NCBI RefSeq assembly: GCF_051014685.1
Contig: NC_135051.1
Coordinates: 10,001,557-10,065,556 of the forward strand
Origin: Ptiloglossa arizonensis
Taxonomy: Eukaryota > Arthropoda > Insecta > Hymenoptera > Colletidae
Direction: 5' to 3'
DNA length: 64,000 bases
The notes under the pieces are model-generated. The model was not told where the DNA came from, did no database searches, and saw only the letters and a program-made list of their open reading frames with translations. Every line of letters begins with the position of its first letter. Position 1 is the stretch's first letter. Both the position numbers and the translations under genes were made by a program. Below are positions 1 to 12,668 of the stretch, piece by piece.

Positions 1-344
1 CTGTTACGTGGAAACTGTGTTATCACTTTTGCGTACGTGTACACGTCGAAACGTGCGGAACCTTCGCTTTCCAGGACGACGCCCGAAAATCCGTACGTCC
101 GGTACACCTGCACTTTACCGAGAATTAAGCAAATCTTGTTACGGACTATACCTCGCTTGTTTGCGTTTGCTAATAGCATCGGTTATCGGGCTACGGTACT
201 ATGTTTCGGATGGGTCTGCCTACGAAGCTACGATATTCCCCGGAAGACTTATTAACGCGCAAACTGTTAGTATTCGAACGAAAATCGAAACAAGGTTAAG
301 TTTAATTCCTCGAGTTATTCCCTTCTCGGTTATATCATCGACGA

Positions 345-367
345 CCGACCGACCGACCGACCGACCG
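345..367. repeat. (GACC)n tetranucleotide microsatellite
   Basis: About five tandem copies of GACC/CGAC are visible. Short and probably unremarkable. Confidence 0.8.
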
Positions 368-1803
368 CCCTGCATTATTGTTTTTCCTGGTATCCTGATT
401 ATTATCTCCCAAATTGCTTGGGACGACACCTGTCGCGCGAATCTTTACCATCGTTTGGCAAATATTACTTAGCGGGGGAAATATCGGCAATTTATCGCGC
501 AGAATTACCCACCGTGATTATTCGTGCACAATAAAATCCAAATATGTAAACCGGAGAAACAATCAAAGTTACCAGTCGCGACTCAATCTGTAACCATAGC
601 AAAACGCGTTACGATCCGTTTCACAGGCTCGAAAGTGACAAATAGTCTTCGAAAAATTGCCGCGGCAGACAAACCACGTGAATCTTGTACAGGTTAATAC
701 CTTTACGTTTCGTTCAAATATTTTATACCTACCCGTAACGCTCCCGTTGGAACGAGGACGCTGTTCGTGGGCGATGAACGTACGTAACCTGTTGTTTCGT
801 TCTTGCCGTTTGAACGGTGAGAAGCTAAAAAAAAAGAAAACAAAAATAATTAATAGTTAGCGACTTTCTACCGTTTGCGTCATAAGCGCATCTCGCGAGA
901 ACAAAACGAATCGAACGCGAGCGTTTCGATTGATCGCATGAATCGATCGATTTCATAATCGATGTAACAAAAACGCATCTTGTAACGTGTTCTTTGTAAC
1001 CCAACATTTCACAGAAATGGTTTTCTTCGAAGAGTACGATTAAACCTCGGATCTTTTATTTATGGATGCACACCCTCTCTATTTTACGAACGTTCGCAAC
1101 GTGTCAGGTTACCTTTACGTGTGTAGGCGTGTACATGTATGTACCGAACCTACCCAGCTGACGTTCGTTCATTCAGTTCGCTCATCCATTCATAAAATGC
1201 AGTAGCGCGGGACGCATGTGCACACGCCTCAGCTTCTTTCTGCCTCCTGTCGCAATTTTATGCTTTATCGATGGCCGAAACAGTCGTTCCGACCGTTCAA
1301 GAATTGAACACCTTTCACCGATTTACCCGCGCGAACGTATCACGGTCCAAACGATTCGAATGTATGCGCAACATATATACGTAATTCGCCCGCGAAAACT
1401 CGCCGTTGTTTTCGATTAATCTCGCTAGTTCAATCGTACGCCACTAGATAGCAGAAGTTCTCGCACCTAATGTACGCTCTCCTTCCACGCGGAAAGAATG
1501 CAATTGGCGCAGTCGTGCTCACCTACTTGTTTCCAAAAAAAAGCGGGTTGTTTATGCTTCGTTATGGTCAGATTAAAGCAAAGCCAGATCGTTTGACACG
1601 ATTAAAATTTATTTTTACGTATATTATCTTTAAGCATCTGTTGTGCAGGATGTCGTAGGTACAAATTAAACTGCTTAGCAGAGCTTCTTAAAGAGAGTAA
1701 AAATATTTTCATAAATGTATGTTAAGAAACTAATCATTTTAGGGATATTGCATTTTTTTATTTCTAGATTCGTATCATTGTACTTGTTTGCATTGCCTCT
1801 TAT

Positions 1804-1832
1804 ACACACACACACACATGTGTGTGTGTTCA
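1804..1832. repeat. (CA)n-(TG)n self-complementary dinucleotide tract
   Basis: A run of CA is followed directly by a run of TG, so the tract can fold on itself. It lies about 130 bp upstream of the PRADC1-like start codon, probably in the promoter or 5' UTR. Confidence 0.8.
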
Positions 1833-1964
1833 GCTTTACACGTTTATATTTTACTGTATATATATCGTGTTGTCGAAGGAATGTTTCGCGAGTGACGCAC
1901 GAAAAACAAGTGGTTATGTCAGTGAGTGTCAGGTAGTGTCGTTAGTAACGATGTAAAGGCTATC

Positions 1965-2811
1965 ATGCGAATACAGGGAATGAAAGTCTTTGGTTCTTTC
2001 TACGTTCTTATTTTATTCGGCTTTAAAATATCCAGTGGAATCGGTGGAGGTTAGTACTGTTTCGAAAAAGTTTCATTATTGACAAGTGCATTTACTAAAT
2101 TTAATATTTGTCGCGAAAAATTTGACAGGGCATTCGTTTAAATTTAAGATGAGAGGCTCTTTTATCGATGCGAGTATCGGTGCGGATGTATTTTTTGAAA
2201 TTATATATCCACCAGAATTGGAGTACACTTATAAATTGAAGCCGGCGAAAGATTTTGGAGCTCCTTTCGTAAGTACCCTTAAATTTAACAAATACTTCAA
2301 ATTACAAATAATTAAAATTAACGAAATATATTAATTCTATTTCTTGTATGTAAAACAATTTTAGAATGCAAGTTTCTTGGAAGAAAGAATTCCTTTAGTT
2401 CCGGTCGACCCTCCTCATGGCTGTCGAATAGCAAAAAATATGAAAGAACTGAAAGGTAGAATTGCACTGGTTGACAGAGGGGACTGTAGCTTTTTTGCAA
2501 AAAGCTTAATGGCCGAAGAAGCTGGAGCAAAGGCTGTAATTATAGCAGACTATCACTCGTCGTCTATCGAAGAATCAATAACTAGCCCGCTATGGGCAGA
2601 TTATTACTACGTAGAAATGATACGCGATGATTCTATCCCATCGTCCAAATCGGTAAACATCCCTGCTGGATTTTTGCTAGGTAAAAATGGCAAAATGATC
2701 CGGCAAACTTTGCGACGTTTAAATCTACCATTTGCCTTAATCAATATTCCGGTGAACTTAACTTATACTTCTTTGGATAAATTGCATCAGCCGCCATGGT
2801 TGTTTTGGTGA
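1965..2811 (+). CDS. PRADC1: PRADC1-like protease-associated domain protein
   Basis: Secretory-pathway glycoprotein with a single protease-associated (PA) domain; the family has no catalytic domain and its exact role is unsettled. Exons 1965-2049, 2129-2268 and 2365-2811, all with GT-AG junctions, give about 223 aa. The N-terminus (MRIQGMKVFGSFYVLILFGF) is a hydrophobic signal peptide. Exon 2 has the family motif PAKDFG. Exon 3 carries the PA core ALVDRGDCSFF, then KAVIIAD, FYVEMI-like (YYVEMIRDD), FLLGKNGKMIR, INIPVNLTY (N-glycosylation sequon NLT) and the characteristic C-terminus PPWLFW. This closely matches the order in vertebrate PRADC1, and the N-terminus is longer than the 188 aa human protein. 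It converges on ApepP, whose stop is only 193 bp away. Confidence 0.93.
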
Positions 2812-3004
2812 TTTTTATAGAGTTAACTATATAGATGACAAAATTTTTAATTACAACTACGAAACTGCTATTAAGGAATATGGAGTTAATCAAGAAAGAA
2901 ATAACTGTGTAAGCAACTTATTATGTATTGTAATTGTAAAAAATAAGAATTTCCTTTCCTTTTTTTTTTTTCCTTTTTTCGGAGTTTGGGTTTCAAATTA
3001 ATCG

Positions 3005-5165
3005 TTACTTTATGATCGCTCGAGTTTCTCTTTCCAACCATTCGAGTGCTTGAGAATTTTCTGGTCCTTGCAATAGAGGTCTCAAAATATTTAAACATCT
3101 TAAATGATAATTATTCAAATATTCAATCTGAAACGAATTACAGTTTATTATCTTAGGATAATTAAAATATGAGAAACAAATCGTACGTGTACCTCATTTT
3201 TTGTTAATAACAAAACATCGAGTAACTTGGTTTGTATAGGCACCAATGTAACAGTCTCAAAAGTAAGGAATCCACGATTCTCGTGATTATAGATTGTATC
3301 TGCCTCTACTACCAATTCTATATTTTCGAGTCTGATTCCAAATTTCTTGTCCTCGTAATATCCTGGTTCTAATTGTTTTAACAATATATTGATATTAATA
3401 GTTTACTGTATACGATATTGACGTCCATAATTCTTATATTTCGTACCGTTCGAAAGAAACATGCCAGGTTGCAAACCTGGGTCATCCGGATATGGTCTCC
3501 AAGAAATACCGATAGGTCCTTCGTGAACATTTAGAAACGAACCTACTCCATGCCCGGTACCGTGAAGATAATTAAGACTGTAATTGTACGTTTACATAAT
3601 ATAAATAAATAGTATTTTCCATTTTATAACTAAAAAGAGATATATGTACCCAACGCTCCACAAATTCTCACGAGCAAGTGTGTCGAGATAATTTCCTTGT
3701 ATCATTGAAGGAAAAATAGCTGATGAAAGACGATACTGACCCTTGAACACCCTGGTAAAACATTCACGCTCGAAATTTGTTGGATTACCAAAATGTAACG
3801 TCCTTGTAACGTCTGTTGTTCCATCCTGGAATTGGGCACCAGAATCGCAAAGATAAAGATCTTTGTCGGTAATCGGTATATCTGTCTTTGATGTTGGCTG
3901 ATAATGAATTATTGCTCCATGAGGCCCAACCGAGGATATCGTTGGAAAACTGAGTCCAATGAAATTTTCCTGCTCCCTTTTGAGTAATATACGTTACGAC
4001 TAATATTCGTTATATTCAATTTCTGTAATTTTGCATACAAATTTTCTTACTGTCTAAATTTTTCAAGTTGTACTGCTCCCGATACTTCTGTAATGATTTC
4101 TTTCTTATTCTTAATTCGATCTTCCAACCAAGAAAAATATTTTACAAGCGCTACTGCATCTCGTATATGTGCTGCTTTCATTCCTTCTATTTCGACATTA
4201 TTTTTTATAGCTTTCATAAGGTTTATCGATGTAATAGCGGTATGTTTCTTTGTTTCTCCACAATCGATGTGCAAAGCATAGCTGGAACCATTGCTTATCC
4301 ATATTTTTTCATTATTTGTACACGAACTTGCAATTTGCTTCAGAAATGTATGTATATCGGTGTATGGGTGATAAACTATATTTACCCCCTCTCCTGTCAA
4401 CTGATCTTGAGCTTTTTCGCTTAATCTACTTTTATCAATGAACAAATGCAAGGCATTTGACGTAAGAATGACATAAGCAAAGAAAACAGGATTATAAGGT
4501 ATATCAGATCCCCTTAAATTCAAAACATATGCTACTTCGTCCAAAGCTGTGATCACAAGTGCTTTTGCTTTGTTCTTATTCATGTCTTCTCTACAAAGCC
4601 TGACTTTTTCTTCTACAGTACATCCTGAAAATTGCAATGGTTGTGGAAAAACAATGTTACCTGTAGCAGCTGGTTGCTCATTGCCCCAAACTTTATCAAT
4701 TAAATTTTCCTCGAGTGGCATCAAATAGTGACCAGCAGCACTTAAACTGGTATGGAAGACTGCCCATTCTGTATAACTCATTAAATTGGAATCTGCACCA
4801 ATGGTCGATTTAGGTGGTAAGTTAGAAACCAACCATGCAGCCCTTGTCGGAGTGTCCAATAAACCTTCTTTCATAAGTGTCCATTCCTCTGGTGGATCAA
4901 ATTCTGCTAAAGCTTGCACATAGTATCTTCCATCTGTCCACAGCAAAGCTTTACTTGCCGTAATAATCGCAGTACCGAAAGAACCATTGAAACCACTGAT
5001 AAAATGAATCCTTTTGTCCCGTTCTCTTAAATATTCCGATTGATGAGCGTCGTTCGAATTTATAATCAATGCCTGAATACCTTTCTCTTTAATATCACCT
5101 ACTTTAACCGCTTCCATTAACTCTCTAAGTTTAGCTAATTTAACTGCACCTTTTCTTTGTGCCAT
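3005..5165 (-). CDS. ApepP: Xaa-Pro aminopeptidase 1 (cytosolic aminopeptidase P)
   Basis: Removes an N-terminal residue preceding proline; a pita-bread metallopeptidase of family M24B that uses two Mn ions and acts in the cytosol. Minus-strand exons: 5165-4051, 3976-3650, 3577-3447, 3368-3193, 3127-3005; phases agree at each junction. They give 623 aa, the same length as human XPNPEP1. Metal ligands expected from the family are present: both Asp in CDSGAQFQDGTTDVTR, His in GTGHGVG, Glu in EPGYYE and Glu in IRLENIEL. The N-terminal creatinase-like domains (DGRYYVQA, LWTDGR) fill the large first exon. No signal peptide is seen, which fits the cytosolic form rather than the GPI-anchored XPNPEP2. 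The C-terminus ends ALEWLERETRAIIK. Confidence 0.97.
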
Positions 5166-7330
5166 ATTGGTATTTTTATAACAACAAATCTCTTAATAAT
5201 TAGTAATATATTAAAACAGAATGAAGCTACTTAATTTATTTAAAATTGATGCTTCTCTTCTATAATGAACGGTACTAATATTTACCTCCACAGTTCTAAA
5301 TCATTTTAGTTACTTTAATGCAACTAGAAGTAAAAACTGAATTTAATAGACACTTAAAAAGTATGTGTGTAATTGCACTTTGCACGCGGAGAATGTCAAT
5401 CTCTTCGTTTCAAGTACTCGAGATTATAACATTTTTCGTCTCGTCATAGTAAGATAATCTTATCGAATATCTTAAAAAAATAAGCATATCTTTTCCTGTT
5501 TATTACAAGTATGAAATTTAAATTTAGTATTATGTACTAAACTTTGACATTGATTAAATCAAATTTTAGATATGGACAATGGTTTGTCTCGAGGTTAAAA
5601 ATGATACTCTTCTTAGAATAAAGTAAACTGAAAACATAAATATATTGAACTAAACTACACCTACAAGTTAATAACTAGTACTCATAATTTGTTGAAATTC
5701 ATTTTCCGATTAATTATAATCCTTATTATTGTGTGATTTAACAAAATTACATTCCATACGAACTTTACGCATTTATTATTAAAACGTACACAGAGATCCA
5801 TTAATTTGTTCCATTTGAGGGGATATGGAACACCAATCGTATCTCTTCTGCTCTTCAACAAGTTGCTAGTTTCACACGGACTTGGAACATTTTATCAAAA
5901 TGAAATGAAAAATATTTTCAAAGTTACAATTAAGTACCCTAACATTTTGATCAACTTTTTCAAGTCCCATCTATTTCCAGACCTCTGTTCTATAATACGT
6001 ATCTTATATCCTAAGGATAAAATAATCAAACAATATTTAGAACTTTTATATATGTTTCTCTGACCCATAATTTAGAATCGCATAAAGAGAATGAAAGCAA
6101 AGTAAGGAATAAAGGAAATTACTCGTGCTATTTAAAATGAATTTATTAAAATGGATCAGAGTTACAGTAAACATATTTTCGATGAGAATTTTTCACGTTT
6201 CATTAAAATATTTCAGGTTTTATATATTATTATGCGTTATAAAAGTTTTCTATGTTACTATATTATACTTATTTTGATATTTTAAGAAGTTATTTCAAGT
6301 TTGCAACCAATTAACTTGGAATAATCCTTTGTTGCGAGTAATACTGATTACCAGGTTTCATCGTGAAGAGGTTGCTGCGAATAGAGACCCGAAGATAGAT
6401 ACACATGTAGGTGGAATCAAAGTTCCATCGGTCTTTCTCTACATCCAGTATTAACAAATAATAAGCTGTTTATTCGCTTGATAACTTATCGTAAAATTTA
6501 AATAACATCGTCTACCATTTCATTTGTGCGATAAATAGAAATTTGCCATGGAAGAGAAGGGGATGGCATTCAACATATCATATTCCTCTCGAACAAAATA
6601 ATCAATGAACACGTATCATGTATAATTGTAGATTGAATGTTTGGTTGGTATTATTTACCTTGCCTTATGTCGCTATATCTACTTTGTCAAGCGCAAACGT
6701 GGAAGGTACAGAATAAAACCACGTGACTTTAGACAGGTCTGAAACCGAAACAGGCTGTGCCTCGGTAATAAATACAAATATAATAGAATTTATACAAGTT
6801 ACGATTTATGTATATACATAAATAGCAGTGTACCATTTTAGGGATGAAACAGTAAAAATGATGCGAATGTAGAAGTGTACACCGATCTTCAAGACTGTGT
6901 TTTGACTCATTATGCGTCAGATCTGCGGGAGACATTCACTCTTGGTCAGAATTACCACAATCAGTGAGAGTGCGTAATCACGTGATTTTGTTTTGCACCT
7001 ACCACTTTGTCGTTGAACGAAGTATAATACCGATCACATTTGTTTAATCGAGTAATTACACAAATTATGAAACTTATCGTTTCACTTTTACAATAATTTG
7101 TATTTGTTTTTATATTTTTCTACATTTAAGTATTATATTAAGTTACATTTTGAAAGTATGCGAAATAAATACAATCATTTGTTTACATTCTATTATTGAA
7201 CAAAACATAAAGGTAAAATATCGTTTAAATTAAAAATATAACATTACAATGTAAGTACATGTATAATTATGTGCTCTCAATTGAATGTAAAATTGTTATA
7301 ATTCCCTTAAAAATTGAACATTCTTTCAGT
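5166..7330. other. Divergent intergenic region ApepP / COX15
   Basis: About 2.2 kb between two divergently transcribed genes, AT-rich. It holds both promoters and 5' UTRs. A pyrimidine-rich acceptor ending at 7329, just before the COX15 ATG, suggests a 5' UTR intron there. One decayed dispersed repeat copy lies at 6302-6446 (separate entry). The small open frames (for example 5806-6063) show no recognisable protein. Confidence 0.6.
6302..6446 (+). repeat. Decayed copy of the island's GC-rich B module
   Basis: Read on the plus strand this stretch follows the B module of the 36-54 kb island in order: GCAACCAATTA, GCGAGTAATAC-GATTACCAGGT, a GTTGCTGCGA block, GAGACCCG-AGATAGAT and GGAATCAAAGTTCCATCG. 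Many substitutions and small gaps separate it from the island copies. It sits alone between ordinary genes, so the family is dispersed in the genome and has older members. Confidence 0.75.
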
Positions 7331-9079
7331 ATGTTTAATTTGACAAGATATTGTACCTCGACAATTGGAAGGAGCAGCGCAACGAAATTTCTATCAATTC
7401 AGCAAAGTTTTTATACATATGCTTCAAAGCCAACAATTAGAAATAAGGCATTCTTATTAGTGAAAAGAAGTTCTATATATTTACATAAGGTATTGTATAA
7501 TCAATTTGTAAATATAAAGTAAAATACTATAATACCTGTATGTTTTGACTTATTTAACATTATTTGTAGGATTTACTTAGACAAGGAAGTGTTATAGCTT
7601 TAAGTTTTGCATCAAAGCCATTCCAAAAATCAGATAAAATTGTAGGAAAATGGATGTTAACTTGCAGCGGCATGATATTCGTAGCTGTAATTTTAGGTAT
7701 AATTGGTTACTTTTTATTCTATTGCTGTGTACGTATCATTGTAAAACTTATTGTAGATGAAACTTATGGAAAATAATTCTTCAAACATTCTTCTGCAACT
7801 TTTATATTTCTTCCCTATTAAGTTTTTATATAAGATAAATATTTAAGCTGTTATAAAACAATAGAAGAATAAAGTACATTCAAGGAACACCCAACAAATT
7901 ATTTTTCTTTTCCTATGTGTTTAGGAGGTGTAACAAGACTTACAGAATCTGGTTTATCCATGGTTACTTGGAAATTATTTGGTGAGAGAATGCCGATCAC
8001 TGAAAATCAATGGAATATAGAATTTGAACGTTATAAACAATTCCCTGAGTACAAAATGTATGGGATATTATAATACAAAATGAATGCAAATATCATAAAA
8101 TTGTACTTTGAACATAAATCTCTATTGTAGAACTAATCAGAACATGACATTGAAAGAATTCAAACATATATGGTGGATGGAATATTTGCACAGAATGTGG
8201 GGACGTTTGATAGGAGCTGTATTCATAGTTCCAGCAACTTATTTTTGGGCAAAAGGCATGCTGAGACCAGGAATGAAAATTAGAGTAGCTATTTTGGGAT
8301 CGTTAATTGGTTTACAAGGACTTATGGGTTGGTACATGGTTAAATCTGGTTTGGAAGATCGTTTCGTGGAACCATCAGATGTTCCTCGTGTCTCACAATA
8401 TCGCCTAGCTGCACATTTGGGATTGGCATTCATTATATATATAGGTTTCCTGCGTAATGCTTTAGATCATTTGATTCCTGCTCAAAATTTAATGCTCAAT
8501 ACTTCAAGTATTAACATTGCTTATATAGAACAAAAACTGAAAAGATTTAAAATATTAGTTCACTCCACAAAAGGATTAGTCTTTCTTACTGCTTTGTCTG
8601 GAGCTTTTGTAGCGGGAATGGATGCAGGTCTCATTTACAATACATTTCCAAAGATGGCAAACAAATGGTTACCGGATGATATACTTGCGATATCGCCTAC
8701 ATGGAAAAATTTTACCGAAAACCCAACTGCTGTACAATTTGATCACAGACTTCTGGTATGTCCTAAAAGTGAAAATTGAATTGAATTACGTATCACCAGT
8801 ACCGTAATTTATATTTTTTTACAGGGTATCGCTTCTTTATTTTTAATAACTTATATTGGAATAGCATCTCGTAACCATACACTTCCTGGTAATACAAAGA
8901 AAGCAATAGCTGCAGTCCTTTGTGCTGGTTATTTACAAGTATTATTAGGAATATCAACATTGCTGTATCATGTGCCTATACCATTAGCTGCATCTCATCA
9001 GTCTGGTAGTCTTCTTGTTTTGAGTACAATGACTTGGTTGTGTCATGAACTAAAGTATTTAAAAAATATTGTTAAGTGA
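7331..9079 (+). CDS. COX15: COX15 haem A synthase (mitochondrial)
   Basis: Oxidises the C8 methyl of haem O to make haem A for cytochrome c oxidase; a multi-pass protein of the inner mitochondrial membrane. Exons 7331-7489, 7570-7696, 7925-8057, 8131-8755 and 8825-9079 give 432 aa. The first about 60 residues are basic and Ser/Thr-rich, as expected for a mitochondrial targeting peptide. Family motifs in order: [91 protein letters not shown] and [10 protein letters not shown]. The conserved His in EYLHRMWGR, in AAHLG, in QFDHR and in SHQSG are the expected haem ligands. ATG 7331 is chosen because an acceptor-like CAG ends at 7329 and the frame upstream of it looks intronic. It converges with UBTD. 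Confidence 0.96.
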
Positions 9080-12000
9080 AGTGAATAAATGTAAACACTT
9101 TCCATTACAGAAATTTGTAATGTGTTGCATAACATTTTGTTGTTTGATACAAATTAGGAACTGATAGGAGAATACTCTAACACTTCCACAACATTATGCT
9201 TTATTTGACAATGCATTAAGTTATAATAATCAATATTCATAGAAATTAATTTACACATGTGTAGTTTAAAGTAATATAGCTACAATCAGAATATGAAAGT
9301 TCAACCGTTTGAGTGCCACGCGTCTTTGCTGTTTCCCCGTTCAAATTTGCTAAGGAGCGCTTTTTCGCCTGTCTTATTCCCTATCCAAAAATGCCAAGTG
9401 GCGCGATAGCCGCTTGTCTTATTCTTCGATTAAAAATGCCAAGGAACGCTATTGCGCTGTTTTCTGTTCTTATGCGGTAAGTTACAATGCTTTCAATTCA
9501 GTGTTGTTCTGACATCCTTCTGAGCATAAGTACAGACATCAACGTGTATAAATAATATCAAAATATTATTTAAATATTTTATTCTAAAACGGAATGATAT
9601 CTGTAAAGTTGCGCATCGACAGAAGCCGAGCGAGTGCCGATTGTCGGCTTCGCAGTCTGAAGCGCTAGCACTTTTTGAACGAAACAGAAGAAGCGCAAAA
9701 TTGCTCCTTAGCACTCAAACGGTTAAATAATTTTATACTGTTTTGTAAGTATATTTAATTTCATGTGTATAAAGAACAAATAAATACCTATCCTAAAATA
9801 GTAGTAAACAAATCATGTAGTAATATTTGTAGCATTTTTTGCTCTTTTCATAATTCAGCAAGATTACGTCTTATAGATCTGACTGGATTATATTCCCAGA
9901 CTATAAATTGAAATAAACCGACTGTTAACATTATTTGTTTTTTCTTGCACTTAGGCATATATCAAATATTAAATGATGCATCTAATTTTAAAATCCAGCT
10001 TTGGTAAGTAATATTAAACTGTTTGATAGTAATGTTCAATTAGTTTAAAAATGTGTAAACCCTGCTTAATTAATAATTGCTATCTAATTACAGTAATATT
10101 TTTATTAGCATTCCAAAAGTTTTTTTTCATAATGTCATAATATCTTCTAATAACTTCTGATTAGCAACAGAGTAAATTCAGCATTATTTTATTGGCAGTT
10201 GTTCTACCTAATCTCCAATCAGTCATTCTTTGATTCTTTTTATTATTTAAAACGCCTTATATGCATTGGTCCAACATAGCAACATTAATATTAAGCAGCA
10301 GCAATATTTATTAGGCGTTTAGAATTGCACTTTTGTTATAATGCTTTTTATTTACACTCATTCTTATTTTCATTTTTTTGCATGACAATTATGTCTCATC
10401 ACATTTTTATTCAACATTACATGAATATGAGTATTAAAGGAAAATGTTTTTTATCATTCATACAAATAGAAATTACATCACATAGAAACACAACATTTAT
10501 ATTAAAATGTTCATATGAATACGTATGATGGATACATAATTTACTTGATACTATGCACAAAATAATGTTTCTGTATAGTTTGAATATCAATCAAAAAAAA
10601 AAAAACTTAATGCAGTCTCTTTTACATATTGCAAGTAACCCAAATCCTATATCGCAAAACTAATATCAGTCTGATAGAATTTATTATTCCATTGAGAATC
10701 TTATGCCTTAATTACATTCGGGTAACGAATGTCTTCTCCATAAATGCAAAATTACTATTTCAAACTCTGTATTTATGAAAGAACACGTAAAATAATACTT
10801 TAAACAGCTTTACTGCTTTATCAAAGAAATCACATGTTTGATCAAACCAAAAATATCTTTTAATTGCATATTTCTGATGCATCATTACAGATTATTGTAC
10901 AAAAGAATTTGTTCCTTTGTATAAAGGAGTTACAGTTCTAGAACACAATGATCTAGCAGAGAGATAGAAGAATGGTATATGTATGTGGAACTCTTAAATT
11001 TATAGACTGATAAGTGCAATTTTATTTGCACTGTTATTTATAATATATATTAAAGAAATGCATCATAGTTAACATAAAAATTCGTTTTTTTTATATGAAC
11101 AGGGTTTTATACACTTTTATGTTCATACTTTTAACGATGTCTTCCAGTCATTTATATCGTCATAACTTGCACGTGATTACCCGATTTATAAATAAGTTAT
11201 TTATAAGATTAAATATTTTTGTTTTGACACTCAAATTGAGAATAGTGGAACTGATATATGTATCCGTATACATATATGCTCTATATATTATGTATTATAC
11301 ATACACTCACACGCAATACTATATATTATAATTTTATGATCAATGCATATAAGAAACAAACTTTATCACCGCCGTGTTAGTACAGTCAATAAATTCACAC
11401 ATAAAATGCCATTTTTGTATAGTCATACTTTAGACAACTTTTTTTCGAGCAACATGTGGAGCAGAAGTACGAATTAAGTGCCATTTAAAATTGAACTAGC
11501 AGTACTGTTCTTATTGTGTCAACATTTTTATCATATGCACAAGTAACACACATGTGAAAACGATTGTGCTGATAAAATTGTGTAAAAATAATATATTCTG
11601 CACCACATGCGATTCAATGTTAGTCTTATGTTTTCTTCTCTGTGCATTATTCAGCTGTGAAGATCTTATTCAATATCTTATTAGTACTTACAGGAAGGAA
11701 TCGTAGATTTTAGGCCATTGATAGGCCAAAACATATACTCTTATCAAATAATGCAAACTTATGACATATAAACACTCATAATTCATTTACAAAAATTTAA
11801 AGGATCGAGTCAAAAACAAAGTATCAAAAAATTTTATGCTTCATATATTATGCAAAAATAACAGAAAATGTTAATCGTCATTTCTACTAATTTGATTTTA
11901 ATACAAATTAAAATTACTTGTTTTCGATTAAGGAAAAAAATTTTGAAAATAGAATCTAAGAAAAATGACAAAAAATGCAGCATAATAAGCAGTATATATC

Positions 12001-12668
12001 TTTGTTCCTTTTTTCACTATTGTCCATTGATATTTTTTTATATTCAATATTTATGTAATTCTCTTATCATTATTACAATTTTCTTTAAGTGTATGACTTA
12101 TTTCTTACATCATATAATTATGCAACAGTATGTAAGCAGCACAGAATAATTTTCTACATTTATGTATACTTGATTTTCCGAGTGTTACAGCACCAGTATC
12201 TTCGTTGGCAGTAACAAACAAGTTTGACAATATTAGAATTAGAGTATAACTGCTTTTCCAGCTACGATGAATTGAATATTACTTTCAAACCAATTTTCAT
12301 TTTTTTCTGTGTACGTGTTAAACTTTAAACCAATCATAAATTTTAATTAGAAATCTCTAGTAGCATATTCTTGTGTGTAGTTAACACTTTGAAGTATCTT
12401 TCTTTTGATCTAGCATAAATTAATGAAAATTAAATAATCACAACCTACAATTTAAACGCACATTCAATTCTTATAACATTTACGTATATTACGAGAAATA
12501 CGTTGTAAGTGCAATTTATTATAAAAATTCACTTCAAGAATTGCTGCTCTATCCTTAACAATGACATGATATAAAATTAAAAAAAATGTATCTTATTTGA
12601 ACATGTGTAAGATAGTGCTTATTAGAAAGGTTGGTTCAATGTGACTTGTATCTTATGTATACATTAGT
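9080..12668. other. Convergent spacer and 3' UTRs of COX15 and UBTD
   Basis: About 3.6 kb of AT-rich sequence between two convergent genes. An AATAAA occurs at 9084-9089, only a few bases after the COX15 stop. It contains one MITE-like element (9300-9726). The rest has many stops in all frames and no recognisable gene; part is probably a long UBTD 3' UTR. Confidence 0.55.
9300..9726. mobile_element. piggyBac-type MITE
   Basis: The ends are inverted repeats: ACCGTTTGAGTGC at 9304-9316 and its complement at 9711-9723. The right end abuts TTAA (9723-9726); the left end has TTCA, one base from TTAA. TTAA target sites with ends of the form TTAACC-TTTGAGTGC are typical of piggyBac-related MITEs in insects. 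The interior is GC-richer than its surroundings and holds three to four short degenerate repeats around GCCAAG-GAACGC and TTGCGCT. No transposase frame is present, so it is non-autonomous. Confidence 0.8.

Larger units (their letters stand above)
1..1964. other. 5' flank, no recognised gene
   Basis: About 2 kb upstream of the PRADC1-like gene. The open frames here (the longest at about 8-472) have no recognisable domain and no splice context, so none is called. It holds a short GACC microsatellite near 345-367 and a CA/TG dinucleotide tract near 1804-1832 that is self-complementary. The last part presumably contains the promoter and 5' UTR of the downstream gene, but no clear TATA box was found. 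Confidence 0.6.

Noticed and set aside
8..472. 154-codon ORF at the left edge
   Set aside because: No domain, overlaps a microsatellite and other frames, no splice context; likely chance in GC-richer DNA.
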